A DNA stretch of 22,352 nucleotides from a virus, in IMG/VR virus record IMGVR_UViG_3300030108_001010, positions 1 through 22,352 of that record. The stretch is one strand, 5' to 3'. Positions 7,448 to 14,442 of this stretch are shown here, in pieces (position 1 is the stretch's first letter; the number at the start of each line of letters is the position of its first letter). The translations under genes were made by a program, and so were the position numbers. The notes below the pieces were generated by a model. That model did no database searches, had not been told where the DNA came from, and saw nothing but the letters and a program-made list of their open reading frames with translations.

Positions 7448-7706
7448 GAAACAAAGAAAGCCTATTTTTATTTCAATAAATCCAACTGATGTTGGATATG
7501 AATGTAATGTATTACCACCTGTGGACATGCCTAAATTAGAAAGTTATGCAGTTGCATTAACTATGGCATATGGAATGGTAAAAGCTGCAATACAAGAGCC
7601 TAACTATATATTTGATTTTGGTGTAGATGCTATGACAGAATCTGAAGAAGATTATAAAGTTAAGTTTGAAGATATATTAAAGCGTAGAAGGGAGAAACTA
7701 CACTAA
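7440..7706 (+). CDS. Hypothetical protein (88 aa)
   Basis: I do not recognise this gene. The product is soluble, mildly acidic in the middle (TESEEDYKVKFEDI) and basic at the end (KRRREKLH), with no Cys motif, signal peptide or membrane helix. GGGAGGAAG lies just before the ATG inside the nuclease gene, which supports the start. The stop overlaps the phosphoesterase start as TAATG, so translation is likely coupled to that enzyme. Confidence 0.7.
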   Translation: MSEKQRKPIFISINPTDVGYECNVLPPVDMPKLESYAVALTMAYGMVKAAIQEPNYIFDFGVDAMTESEEDYKVKFEDILKRRREKLH

Positions 7707-8452
7707 TGACAACACATCTAGTAATACCAGATCCCCATGTAAAAATGGGTGTAAGTAATAATAGATTTATTTGGGCAGCTAAGTTTGCTAATGAAGTGAA
7801 GCCTGATGTAATTATATGTTTAGGAGATTGGGTTAACATGGATTCTCTATCTCATTTTGATAGAGGTAAAAAAGCTTTTGAAGGTAGGAGATACAATAGA
7901 GAAATAGAACATGCTGAAGAAGCTTTGTACTATTTTAATAAATACTTAAAAGTAAAAAAATGTAAAAAGATAATGTTGGAGGGTAACCATGAATACAGAA
8001 TAACTAAATTTGTAGAAGATAATCCTGAGTTGGATGGTAAGTTGAGTGTGGGGGACATACCTTTTGAAGAATATGGATGGGAGGTCCATGAGTATGAAAG
8101 AATAATAGAAATAGATGGTATATTATATTGTCATAATATAGCAAGTGGTGTGATGGGAAAACCTATTAGTGGAGATTATGTAGCTTCTAATTTATTAAAA
8201 AAGAACTTTCAATCTGCTACTGTAGGTCATTCCCATCTATTTGATTATGCAATTAGATCTATGCATAATGGTAGAAAAATTATGGGACTGAATGCAGGGT
8301 GCTATTTACATCATAAAGAAAGTTTTGCTAAAGGTACACAGAGATTGTGGTGGAGTGGATTAATAGTAAAAAGAAATGTAGATAAAGGAGAATACGATTT
8401 AGAAACAATAAATATAAAGGAGTTAAAAAATAGATATGAAAACCGCAAATGA
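7706..8452 (+). CDS. Calcineurin-like metallophosphoesterase
   Basis: This 248-aa enzyme belongs to the two-metal phosphoesterase superfamily. The metal-binding motifs occur in order: DPH (Asp9, His11), GDW (Asp41), GNHE (Asn94, His95), CHN (His143) and GHSH (His175, His177). The substrate cannot be read from sequence. Phage members of this superfamily include DNA and RNA phosphatases and nucleases, and its place downstream of polymerase and nuclease genes suggests work on nucleic-acid ends or nucleotides (inference). It is cytoplasmic, with no signal peptide. It overlaps the DUF6378-like gene by 17 bases, the largest overlap in the rightward operon, so the two are probably co-translated. Confidence 0.9.
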   Translation: MTTHLVIPDPHVKMGVSNNRFIWAAKFANEVKPDVIICLGDWVNMDSLSHFDRGKKAFEGRRYNREIEHAEEALYYFNKYLKVKKCKKIMLEGNHEYRITKFVEDNPELDGKLSVGDIPFEEYGWEVHEYERIIEIDGILYCHNIASGVMGKPISGDYVASNLLKKNFQSATVGHSHLFDYAIRSMHNGRKIMGLNAGCYLHHKESFAKGTQRLWWSGLIVKRNVDKGEYDLETINIKELKNRYENRK

Positions 8453-8702
8453 GATGCTTACTATTGCTGATAAATTAGTAGCAGGTGATAGAGCAGAAGA
8501 GTATGGTGATAAAAAAACTATGCATAATAATATAGCAAGACTTTGGTCTGCATATTTAAATACTAATGTAACAGGACATGATGTAGCTTTGATGATGACA
8601 TTATTAAAAATGGCTAGAACTAAAGCAGGTAAAGTTACAGAAGATACATATATAGATATGGCAGCTTATAGTGCCATAGCAGGGGAGTTAAAAAATATAT
8701 AA
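8436..8702 (+). CDS. DUF6378-like phage protein
   Basis: This 88-aa protein matches the pattern I remember for DUF6378, a small all-helical phage family: GDRAEEYGD near residue 20, then a conserved Asn and Trp (NNIARLWSAYL), DVALMMTLLKMARTKAG and D..ID.AAYSAIAGEL. The layout resembles small MazG-like or dUTPase-like helical NTP-binding proteins, but no catalytic role is established to my knowledge. The start lies inside the phosphoesterase gene, and AAGGAG about ten bases before the ATG supports it. The stop overlaps the next start as TAATG. Confidence 0.75.
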   Translation: MKTANEMLTIADKLVAGDRAEEYGDKKTMHNNIARLWSAYLNTNVTGHDVALMMTLLKMARTKAGKVTEDTYIDMAAYSAIAGELKNI

Positions 8703-8914
8703 TGAGTAGTTATGTGATAAGACCTAAATACATAGTTGTTGAAGCAACTGAATATAAGACATTAGAAAAAGTAGATCATGATATTATAGCTAATTTTGAT
8801 GACCTGGAAACGGCACGCAGATTAGTTGATATCAGAAGTGAAGCAGATCAGCTTCAAGGATTTTCGTATAAAAGATATATGGTATATGCCATACAGGAGG
8901 AAGATGGAAAATAA
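8702..8914 (+). CDS. Hypothetical protein (70 aa)
   Basis: I do not recognise this gene. The product starts MSSYVIRPKYIVVEAT and is soluble, with an acidic centre and a hydrophobic-aromatic end (YKRYMVYAIQEEDGK). The pattern suggests a small alpha/beta fold. It overlaps the previous stop as TAATG, and its end overlaps the next gene by 11 bases. There is no Cys motif or membrane segment. Confidence 0.65.
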   Translation: MSSYVIRPKYIVVEATEYKTLEKVDHDIIANFDDLETARRLVDIRSEADQLQGFSYKRYMVYAIQEEDGK

Positions 8915-9074
8915 TTATTTAATAACGCAAGAACAAATTAATACTATATTGAAGTATATGTTTACAAGACCTTATGCAGAAGTAGTGCAGGCAATATCTT
9001 TATTAACTAAATTACCTAAGTTAGATCCAAAGATAAAACCTGAATTTGTGCAAGAAGGTGATAAGAAAAAATAA
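8904..9074 (+). CDS. Hypothetical protein (56 aa)
   Basis: I start this gene at the ATG at 8904, where AGGAGG at 8895-8900 lies just upstream, rather than at the in-frame ATG at 8826, which would sit deep in the previous gene and has no ribosome site. The product is a short helical protein (ITQEQINTILKYMFTRPYAEVVQAISLL) with a Lys-rich end. The RPY-EV-AI-LL-LP pattern seems familiar from marine phage hypothetical proteins, but no function can be given. The stop overlaps the next start as TAATG. Confidence 0.65.
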   Translation: MENNYLITQEQINTILKYMFTRPYAEVVQAISLLTKLPKLDPKIKPEFVQEGDKKK

Positions 9075-9286
9075 TGAAAGACACTGCTGTGTTATTTAAA
9101 ACCACAGTCCTTATAACTGATAAAGGGGCTGTGGTGGTAGATCATGAATCATTACCTAGTAAAGAAGTTACTAAAAGATTAGGCAATGGCTACTATCCTA
9201 GTTTAATAAATGCTATAGTAAGTCATTGTAAATCCAGGTCACATTCTTTTGACGAAGATCTTACAACTTTAGTAAATACTCTTTAA
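9074..9286 (+). CDS. Hypothetical protein (70 aa), last gene of rightward operon
   Basis: I do not recognise this gene. The product begins MKDTAVLFKTTVLITDKGAVVVDHES, a beta-hairpin-like start, and continues with a helical half. It is soluble and has one Cys. The start overlaps the previous stop as TAATG. Its stop codon shares four bases with the stop of the oppositely transcribed gene at 9283. A hairpin inside this gene (9101-9135) may end leftward transcripts. Confidence 0.65.
   Translation: MKDTAVLFKTTVLITDKGAVVVDHESLPSKEVTKRLGNGYYPSLINAIVSHCKSRSHSFDEDLTTLVNTL
9095..9135 (-). terminator. Candidate terminator for the leftward (late) operon
   Basis: ACCACAG (9101-9107) is perfectly inverted as CTGTGGT (9129-9135). 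The stem can extend to ten pairs with one mismatch on the - strand. Read leftwards, the GC-rich stem is followed by TTTTAAAT, a short U-tract. It lies about 150 bases past the late operon's last stop, inside the opposing gene. The loop is long (15-21 bases) and the U-tract short, so confidence is modest. Confidence 0.35.
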
Positions 9287-9699
9287 ACTGCAGTCATCAA
9301 CCCTGTGTTAGTATCTTGCTCTACATTTGTTGCAGGTCTATATACTTGACTCATTTTCATAGCATCTGATACAGGGGTGGGTGCATCAGGTGAAATAAAC
9401 TGTTCTTGAGTTGTGTCTTTTTCTGCTGAGTCTTGCACTTCTTTTGGCGTAGGTGGTGTTTTAACTTCTTTCATCAATCCTTCTGTAACTTCTGTATCTG
9501 TTTTTACAGGACTTTGGACTGCTGACATATCAGCAAATGTATTTACTAAATCATTAAAATTTAAATCTTTCATAGCATCTAATAAATTTTTTACAACAGA
9601 TGCATTTGTTACATTACCTTCCATATTAGTTTCAGGCTGTTGCCTAACTATTGATTGCATTAGAGGCTGTTTTAGATTTTCTATTGGTTGTGTTGCCAT
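9283..9699 (-). CDS. Hypothetical protein (138 aa), last gene of late operon
   Basis: I do not recognise this gene. The 138-aa product is rich in Thr, Pro, Gln and acidic residues (for example TPPTPKEVQDSAEKDTTQEQ), with one possible helix at about 34-56 (ASVVKNLLDAMKDLNFNDLV). It has no signal peptide, membrane segment or Cys, and looks largely disordered, as many minor virion or scaffold-like proteins do. GGAG lies about seven bases before the ATG. Its first 56 bases overlap the end of a basic 45-aa ORF in another frame. Its stop overlaps the stop of the convergent rightward gene. Confidence 0.7.
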   Translation of the reverse strand: MATQPIENLKQPLMQSIVRQQPETNMEGNVTNASVVKNLLDAMKDLNFNDLVNTFADMSAVQSPVKTDTEVTEGLMKEVKTPPTPKEVQDSAEKDTTQEQFISPDAPTPVSDAMKMSQVYRPATNVEQDTNTGLMTAV

Positions 9700-9781
9700 C
9701 TTTTACTCCTAACATTCTAAGAAGCCCTTCCCTATCTTGTTTATTAGTTTTAGGTTTAGGCTTCTTAGATTTCTTTTTCAT
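9644..9781 (-). CDS. Small Lys-rich ORF (45 aa)
   Basis: The ATG at 9781 overlaps the stop of the 39-aa membrane peptide as TAATG, the same coupling seen across this genome. The product starts with a strongly basic stretch (MKKKSKKPKPKTNK), then QDREGLLRMLGVKDG, and ends at TAG. Its last 56 bases overlap the next gene in another frame. It fills a stretch that otherwise has no gene, which together with the coupled start supports it, but it could be non-coding. The basic N-terminus would suit nucleic-acid binding (inference). Confidence 0.45.
   Translation of the reverse strand: MKKKSKKPKPKTNKQDREGLLRMLGVKDGNTTNRKSKTASNAINS
9716..9779 (+). terminator. Candidate terminator for the rightward operon
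   Basis: TCTAAGAAGCC (9716-9726) is perfectly inverted as GGCTTCTTAGA (9759-9769), an 11-pair stem. It is followed on the + strand by a U-rich run (TTTCTTTTTC, 9770-9779). It lies about 430 bases beyond the rightward operon's last stop and would catch transcripts crossing the convergent junction. The 32-base loop is longer than usual, and the same bases encode the Lys-rich start of the 45-aa ORF, so coding bias could explain part of the match. Confidence 0.4.
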
Positions 9782-9900
9782 TAAACTGCTTTTACTATAG
9801 CTACGATTACAATTACAGCAACAGCAGCTACGAGGATCTTGCCTTTTTTATTAAGACCATTCCACTTGTCTGTAATTTTAGTTACATATTCTGTTATCAT
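9781..9900 (-). CDS. Small membrane peptide (39 aa) in lysis locus
   Basis: The ATG at 9900 overlaps the lysozyme stop as ATGA. The 39-aa product has a short N-terminal part (MITEYVTKITDKWNGLNKKGK) and one hydrophobic helix of about 16 residues (ILVAAVAVIVIVAIVK). The Lys-rich segment before the helix favours the N-terminus inside the cytoplasm. Placed directly after holin and endolysin, it could be a second holin, an antiholin or a lysis regulator (inference). The family is not one I can name. The stop overlaps the 45-aa ORF as TAATG. Confidence 0.6.
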   Translation of the reverse strand: MITEYVTKITDKWNGLNKKGKILVAAVAVIVIVAIVKAV

Positions 9901-10328
9901 ACTTCCTCCATTTGTTTGCTTAGTGTTTTTGCCCGATTGGGTGTTTGTTTTGCCCATCTAGAATCGAGCATCTGACGGCCTGCTTCTACAAAATTATTTT
10001 GTTGTAGTGCAGCAATCATCATCTTAAACTTACTAACCCCTGCAAAACCCATTTGATATATCATTTCACACAATATACATTCTGCTTTAGAGGGTATGTT
10101 TAAATTATTTTCAGCACAGAACTTATCTTTTAGATCCCATGCTTTCTCAAAGTCTTCGTCAAATAGTTTGTCCCATCCTTCTTTTGTAGTAGGTATGTCT
10201 TCTCCGGGTAATATTTTATGACCATAGCCTCCTGTGTCAAATCCTAATGTGTCCTTATAGACATCTAGTCTATAGCCTTCATGTTGTTTTATTTGTTCTT
10301 TTAGAGTCTGTTTTATTACATCAACCAT
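9897..10328 (-). CDS. Endolysin, T4-type lysozyme (GH24)
   Basis: This 143-aa enzyme hydrolyses the beta-1,4 bond between N-acetylmuramic acid and N-acetylglucosamine in peptidoglycan at the end of infection. The catalytic triad of T4 lysozyme (Glu11, Asp20, Thr26) is present with exact spacing as Glu17, Asp26 and Thr32 in HEGYRLDVYKDTLGFDTGGY, followed by GH at 36-37. The C-terminal SRWAKQTPNRAKTL segment is also typical. There is no signal peptide or SAR anchor, so it should depend on the holin encoded just upstream. It is somewhat shorter than T4 lysozyme (164 aa). The gene follows the holin after eight bases. Confidence 0.93.
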   Translation of the reverse strand: MVDVIKQTLKEQIKQHEGYRLDVYKDTLGFDTGGYGHKILPGEDIPTTKEGWDKLFDEDFEKAWDLKDKFCAENNLNIPSKAECILCEMIYQMGFAGVSKFKMMIAALQQNNFVEAGRQMLDSRWAKQTPNRAKTLSKQMEEV

Positions 10329-10336
10329 ACTATCTC

Positions 10337-10732
10337 CTATTTCTTTTTACTAATCATGCCTTTGATACCAGGGGCAGCCCTAACACCTAGACTAACACTA
10401 CAAGCTAGATATAAGAGATGTGTATAATATTCTGGTAAAGTTTCTAAAATTGCAAACCCACGCTCTATGTGTGGTTGCATAAAAGGCAGGAAGGCACAAA
10501 TTGCTGGAACCATCAGGGCTAGTAAAACAAATTCGTCTTTCCAGCTCCCCTTCATTTGATCTACAGCCGAAGCCTCCCACGCAACTTTGCCTGCAATTTG
10601 TTGCTCTTTCAGACTCTTCTGTGCTTTTATCTCAGTGAGTGCTAAGTCTGCTTTTGCTTTCTTAGTCTCCACGAAACCTTTTATTGTATCTCCCACTATA
10701 TTAGTAATGGGACCTAATAACATATTAAACAT
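10337..10732 (-). CDS. Holin, GTA/3TM-like
   Basis: This 131-aa membrane protein probably forms the lesion that releases the endolysin. Residues 1-60 are an amphipathic, Lys/Gln/Ala-rich helical region (ETKKAKADLALTEIKAQKSL). Then come MKGSWKDEF and two clear membrane helices at about 68-84 (FVLLALMVPAICAFLPF) and 102-118 (YYTHLLYLACSVSLGVR), with a basic C-terminus (KGMISKKK). This layout fits the family named for gene-transfer-agent release (GTA_holin_3TM), which is common in alphaproteobacterial phages. Its position immediately before the lysozyme supports the call. An AAGGAGG site precedes the start. Confidence 0.8.
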   Translation of the reverse strand: MFNMLLGPITNIVGDTIKGFVETKKAKADLALTEIKAQKSLKEQQIAGKVAWEASAVDQMKGSWKDEFVLLALMVPAICAFLPFMQPHIERGFAILETLPEYYTHLLYLACSVSLGVRAAPGIKGMISKKK

Positions 10733-10741
10733 TATTCCTCC

Positions 10742-13700
10742 TTATAATCCTAAATCTTGATCATCAATATAATCCATAACACTTTTAAATAGCAAAGATA
10801 ATTGAGATTCTAATTGATCTATTTTGACTCTTTTAGCACCACCACTCATACTTTCATCATTAATTATTAGATTTCTAGTTTTATTTATAGATTGTATTTT
10901 TCTACCGATACTCTCTAGTGTTGGACTTATAGCCATTAGTTCCATAAAATCAGGGTCTTCTGCTAATTCTTTAATTAATTCTATCTTTCCTTCTTCTTTA
11001 AATTTTTTAACTATGTTAACAGCTTTATCTGCCTCTCTTTTTAGTCTATAAAAATCAGCCTCTGCCTGTGTAAACTTATTAGGATCTAATTGTAAGAATC
11101 TTTTTAGAAAAGGTAATTCATCTAACCTTTTATCTGGCATTTCTTTATTATCAAACATGTCAAACCCTGAATCTATTAAATCTAATAAATAACCACCCAT
11201 AGCACCTGTGTATGCTCTATAATAATTTTCAAACTTAATAGGAGACATTAAATATTTTCTAATATTAGGAGGTGCATTTTCTATAGCTGATGTGATCACA
11301 TTACTACTCCACGGATAAGATTGCCCATAATCAGGTAAACCATGTTTCATATTTTCTGGTATAACAGGAGATCCAAAAAATGTTTTATTTAACGCTGTAT
11401 TATATATGGGGGCTACTAACTGTGGCACATAAGATAATCTAGCTTGTTGTTTTAATATAGTCCAAGTAGTTAAGAAAAACTCATCTGCATCTTTTTCATT
11501 ATCTAAAGTTTCTAAAAAACTTGTTAATATAGTTCCTATCGCACCAAACTCAAAAGGTTTAGGTATTTTTATAAAATTACCATCACCTATTGGTATCATG
11601 TAGTTTAAATCTCTAATTTGTTGTGCAGTATTTTTATAGTTTTCATCGTTTCTATTTAATATGTAGAACATTATAGTGGGTGCAGCTACAAAAGTAGATA
11701 TCTTAGATAAAACTGCAGCCCTAACTTTAGGACCTTCATTTTTAAGTGCCCTTACAGTTCTGTAAATACCTTGTATTCCTGCATTCAAAAACGGAACCAT
11801 AGATGTATAGTTTCTAAAGAATTGATTAGCACCATGCATACCAAAGTCTACAGCCACCTCTCTAGCTGCAAACGCAGCTTCTCTTGCAGATATACCTCTT
11901 GCTCTTAACATAGCATACTCTGTAAATCTAGAAGCATTTTCAAATCCTGTAACTAATTTACCATAGTTATCTATCACTTTTAAAGGTCTATTTAAAACAT
12001 TTTGATAATCACTATGACCTAACTTTCTGTAAAACTCTCTTAAAAATCCTTCTGATACTTCGCCTCTCCATAAAGTAGATCCGAAAGATCCTCCATTTAA
12101 AAGAAACTCTTCATATAATTCTTTGTATGTAATTTCTGAACCGTCTTCTAATTTTATTTTAGCATTACTTTGAAATCTTTTTGATGTTTTTACGGCAGTG
12201 CTAAGTATAGGTATGTAAAAAGGATTTCTAGATAGAATAGCTGCAGAAAAGGTGTCTCTTAAAGCATTGGCTCCTGCAAAGAATCCGGGATCCATTGTAA
12301 CACCTTTTGTCAAAAGGTTTTTAAAAAATCTAGCTGCCCTAACAAATCCATTTGTTGAAGCAAATTGTTTAGGACTAATAGAATTTAGTGTGGTATATAA
12401 GAATGGATTTTTTACTTCGTATATAGTTTTTTCTATATCACCTGCTTTATTTTTTCTAAACACGACAAACTGATTATCTTCTAATGCTAATCTTTCTGAT
12501 CTAAATAAATTTAAATTGTCTAGATCTTCCAAGTCATTGATATCTAATTCAACACCTTTTTGTTTAAACACTTGTGTTTGCAATTCTTCTTTTTTTATAG
12601 TTACAACACTTTTTCTTTTTCCTTGACCTGGTGCTCTTATAGCCCAATCTTTTAACGCACCTTTTGCATTGTCAATTAAATTAAAAGTATTTTTTAATAC
12701 TTTATTTTTATAAGATGCAGTTAGAATACTGTTTATGTTTTCAATATAGTTATCAAATAAATTTCTTAAAGGTAGTTCACCTTCTTTAAATCCAATAGGT
12801 ACAGTTGCTCTCAATTGTCTTTTTACAGCAACACCTCCTCCACCTGATCTAGATAGAAAATTATCATCTATAGACATATCTCTATACAAAGGCACATAAT
12901 GTTTTCTCGCAGCTAATAATTTATCCATAGTTTTTTGAGATATTAATTCTGCATCTACAGCTATATTTAATAAATCTTTATTAAACTTATCTAACTCTTC
13001 TAAAGCCTTTGTATATTCAGGTATAGCATCGCCTTTTGCAGCCTCAGATATCATTTTGTCTTTTGTTGCTTGTGTATTTTCAGGAAATAATCCTTTAAAT
13101 CTTTTATTGTCTAGTGACAATACGCTTTTAGTTCCTACATAATTAAAAAATTCATCAGGGTTGTGCTTTTTACCTAAAGTTTTAACTAATAAAGTTTGCA
13201 AACCATCATTACCTGTTTTTTCCAAAACACCATTGGCTGAATATCTAAATGTGCCTTTGAATAAAAAGTGTTCTATCATACCACCAATAGCAGGCAAAAA
13301 TCTAGCTTCTTGATAAACACCTATACCATCTTTGTATATTTTGCTTAACTCAGGTACAGTTATTTTTCTTTTTACGCCAGGTTTTAAATTTATGTTTTTT
13401 ACTGCGTCTTCTAAATATCTTAGTCCTGCATTGTTATCTAAAAATTCTAAAGCAAATTTTTTCACAATATTACTATTAAAGAAACTAGTTTTTATATTTT
13501 GAATAGCAGATTTTTTGTCTCTTACTTTTGTGCCGATAGTATAATCACTGTCTTTGCCTTCAGTTTTTATTTGTTTTTTATCTTTATCTCTACCCAAAAC
13601 TTCATCAGTTTGTTCTTTTGTTGATTTAGTCGTAGTCGTAGTTGTAGCTTTAGTATCTTTAGTTTCTTTTAAAGTTTTATCTAATTCCTGTAGTGCTTTA

Positions 13701-14440
13701 CCACCTATTTTATTTTTACTCCAAACAAAACCTTTTGATACACCTGCTAAAAATGGTGGTATAAATACAGAAGGTATTCCTCCTGCAAGAGCATTTTTTA
13801 AACGCTCCATTCCAGGATCTCCATTAGGATCTGTTTGTAGCCATTCTGTTACAGCATTTTTTGTAGCAGGAAATCTAACCATAAAGTCGGCTAAGTTAGG
13901 ATCATAAGGAGCAAAAGCTATTGCATCAGCTGCAGCACCTGCACCTATTGCTAAACCTGCTGTAGTTTTTTTAGATACTTTTGGTTTTTTTAATTTAATT
14001 TTTACAGGAGTTGTGGCTTTATCTTTAGGTACATAACTTATAGTCTTTCTATCTATCTTTGTAGCCTTACCTGTTTTCTCTAGAGTCTTTATAGTTTTAT
14101 TAAGATTGCTCGCATTCTTAATAAACATGTAACCGCCCTTGAGTATTTTAAATGCTCCTGTATAAGGTATAAAAAACTGTGCACCAGGTCGTACAAATTG
14201 ACCTACTGTAGTTTCTGCTTCAGGAACTAGCTGACTAATTTCTATTTCTTTATCTTTTGGCACAACAAAATTATATGCAGATTCTGCAGCATCAACTACA
14301 CCCCCTGCAGTTTGCACCGCTATATCCTCTAGAGTTTTACCAACACTATGAAGAAAAGGCCTTTCTTCTTTTTCTTCTTTAGGTTTTACAGGTTGGTTTA
14401 TCTCTATAGAATTAAATAGGTTTTGTCTATCTATTCCCAT
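10742..14440 (-). CDS. Large internal/ejected virion protein, LPD38-like domain
   Basis: At 1232 aa this is the largest gene here. The N-terminal ~250 residues are low-complexity with hydrophobic Gly/Ala segments (TTAGLAIGAGAAADAIAFAP, 159-178; GGIPSVFIPPFLAGV, 220-234). A Lys/Thr-rich linker follows. Residues about 700-900 resemble LPD38, a domain of phage polyvalent proteins: TMDPGFFAGANALRD, then GISAREAAFAAREVAVDFG and VPFLNAGIQGIYR. The size and position, after a 762-aa protein and before the holin, mirror T7 gp16 after gp15. I infer that it is packaged in the capsid and ejected into the host. The lytic transglycosylase domain of T7 gp16 is not apparent. The C-terminal ~100 residues are coiled-coil-like. 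Confidence 0.8.
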   Translation of the reverse strand: MGIDRQNLFNSIEINQPVKPKEEKEERPFLHSVGKTLEDIAVQTAGGVVDAAESAYNFVVPKDKEIEISQLVPEAETTVGQFVRPGAQFFIPYTGAFKILKGGYMFIKNASNLNKTIKTLEKTGKATKIDRKTISYVPKDKATTPVKIKLKKPKVSKKTTAGLAIGAGAAADAIAFAPYDPNLADFMVRFPATKNAVTEWLQTDPNGDPGMERLKNALAGGIPSVFIPPFLAGVSKGFVWSKNKIGGKALQELDKTLKETKDTKATTTTTTKSTKEQTDEVLGRDKDKKQIKTEGKDSDYTIGTKVRDKKSAIQNIKTSFFNSNIVKKFALEFLDNNAGLRYLEDAVKNINLKPGVKRKITVPELSKIYKDGIGVYQEARFLPAIGGMIEHFLFKGTFRYSANGVLEKTGNDGLQTLLVKTLGKKHNPDEFFNYVGTKSVLSLDNKRFKGLFPENTQATKDKMISEAAKGDAIPEYTKALEELDKFNKDLLNIAVDAELISQKTMDKLLAARKHYVPLYRDMSIDDNFLSRSGGGGVAVKRQLRATVPIGFKEGELPLRNLFDNYIENINSILTASYKNKVLKNTFNLIDNAKGALKDWAIRAPGQGKRKSVVTIKKEELQTQVFKQKGVELDINDLEDLDNLNLFRSERLALEDNQFVVFRKNKAGDIEKTIYEVKNPFLYTTLNSISPKQFASTNGFVRAARFFKNLLTKGVTMDPGFFAGANALRDTFSAAILSRNPFYIPILSTAVKTSKRFQSNAKIKLEDGSEITYKELYEEFLLNGGSFGSTLWRGEVSEGFLREFYRKLGHSDYQNVLNRPLKVIDNYGKLVTGFENASRFTEYAMLRARGISAREAAFAAREVAVDFGMHGANQFFRNYTSMVPFLNAGIQGIYRTVRALKNEGPKVRAAVLSKISTFVAAPTIMFYILNRNDENYKNTAQQIRDLNYMIPIGDGNFIKIPKPFEFGAIGTILTSFLETLDNEKDADEFFLTTWTILKQQARLSYVPQLVAPIYNTALNKTFFGSPVIPENMKHGLPDYGQSYPWSSNVITSAIENAPPNIRKYLMSPIKFENYYRAYTGAMGGYLLDLIDSGFDMFDNKEMPDKRLDELPFLKRFLQLDPNKFTQAEADFYRLKREADKAVNIVKKFKEEGKIELIKELAEDPDFMELMAISPTLESIGRKIQSINKTRNLIINDESMSGGAKRVKIDQLESQLSLLFKSVMDYIDDQDLGL

Positions 14441-14442
14441 AT

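Noticed and set aside
8826-8903. Longer start for the 56-aa gene
   Set aside because: There is no ribosome site at 8826, whereas AGGAGG sits immediately before the ATG at 8904.
9413-9712. 99-aa + strand ORF beyond the convergent junction
   Set aside because: It is antisense to the 138-aa gene, which fits the late operon. The + ORF lacks a ribosome site and is Ser/Phe-rich, as expected of a shadow.
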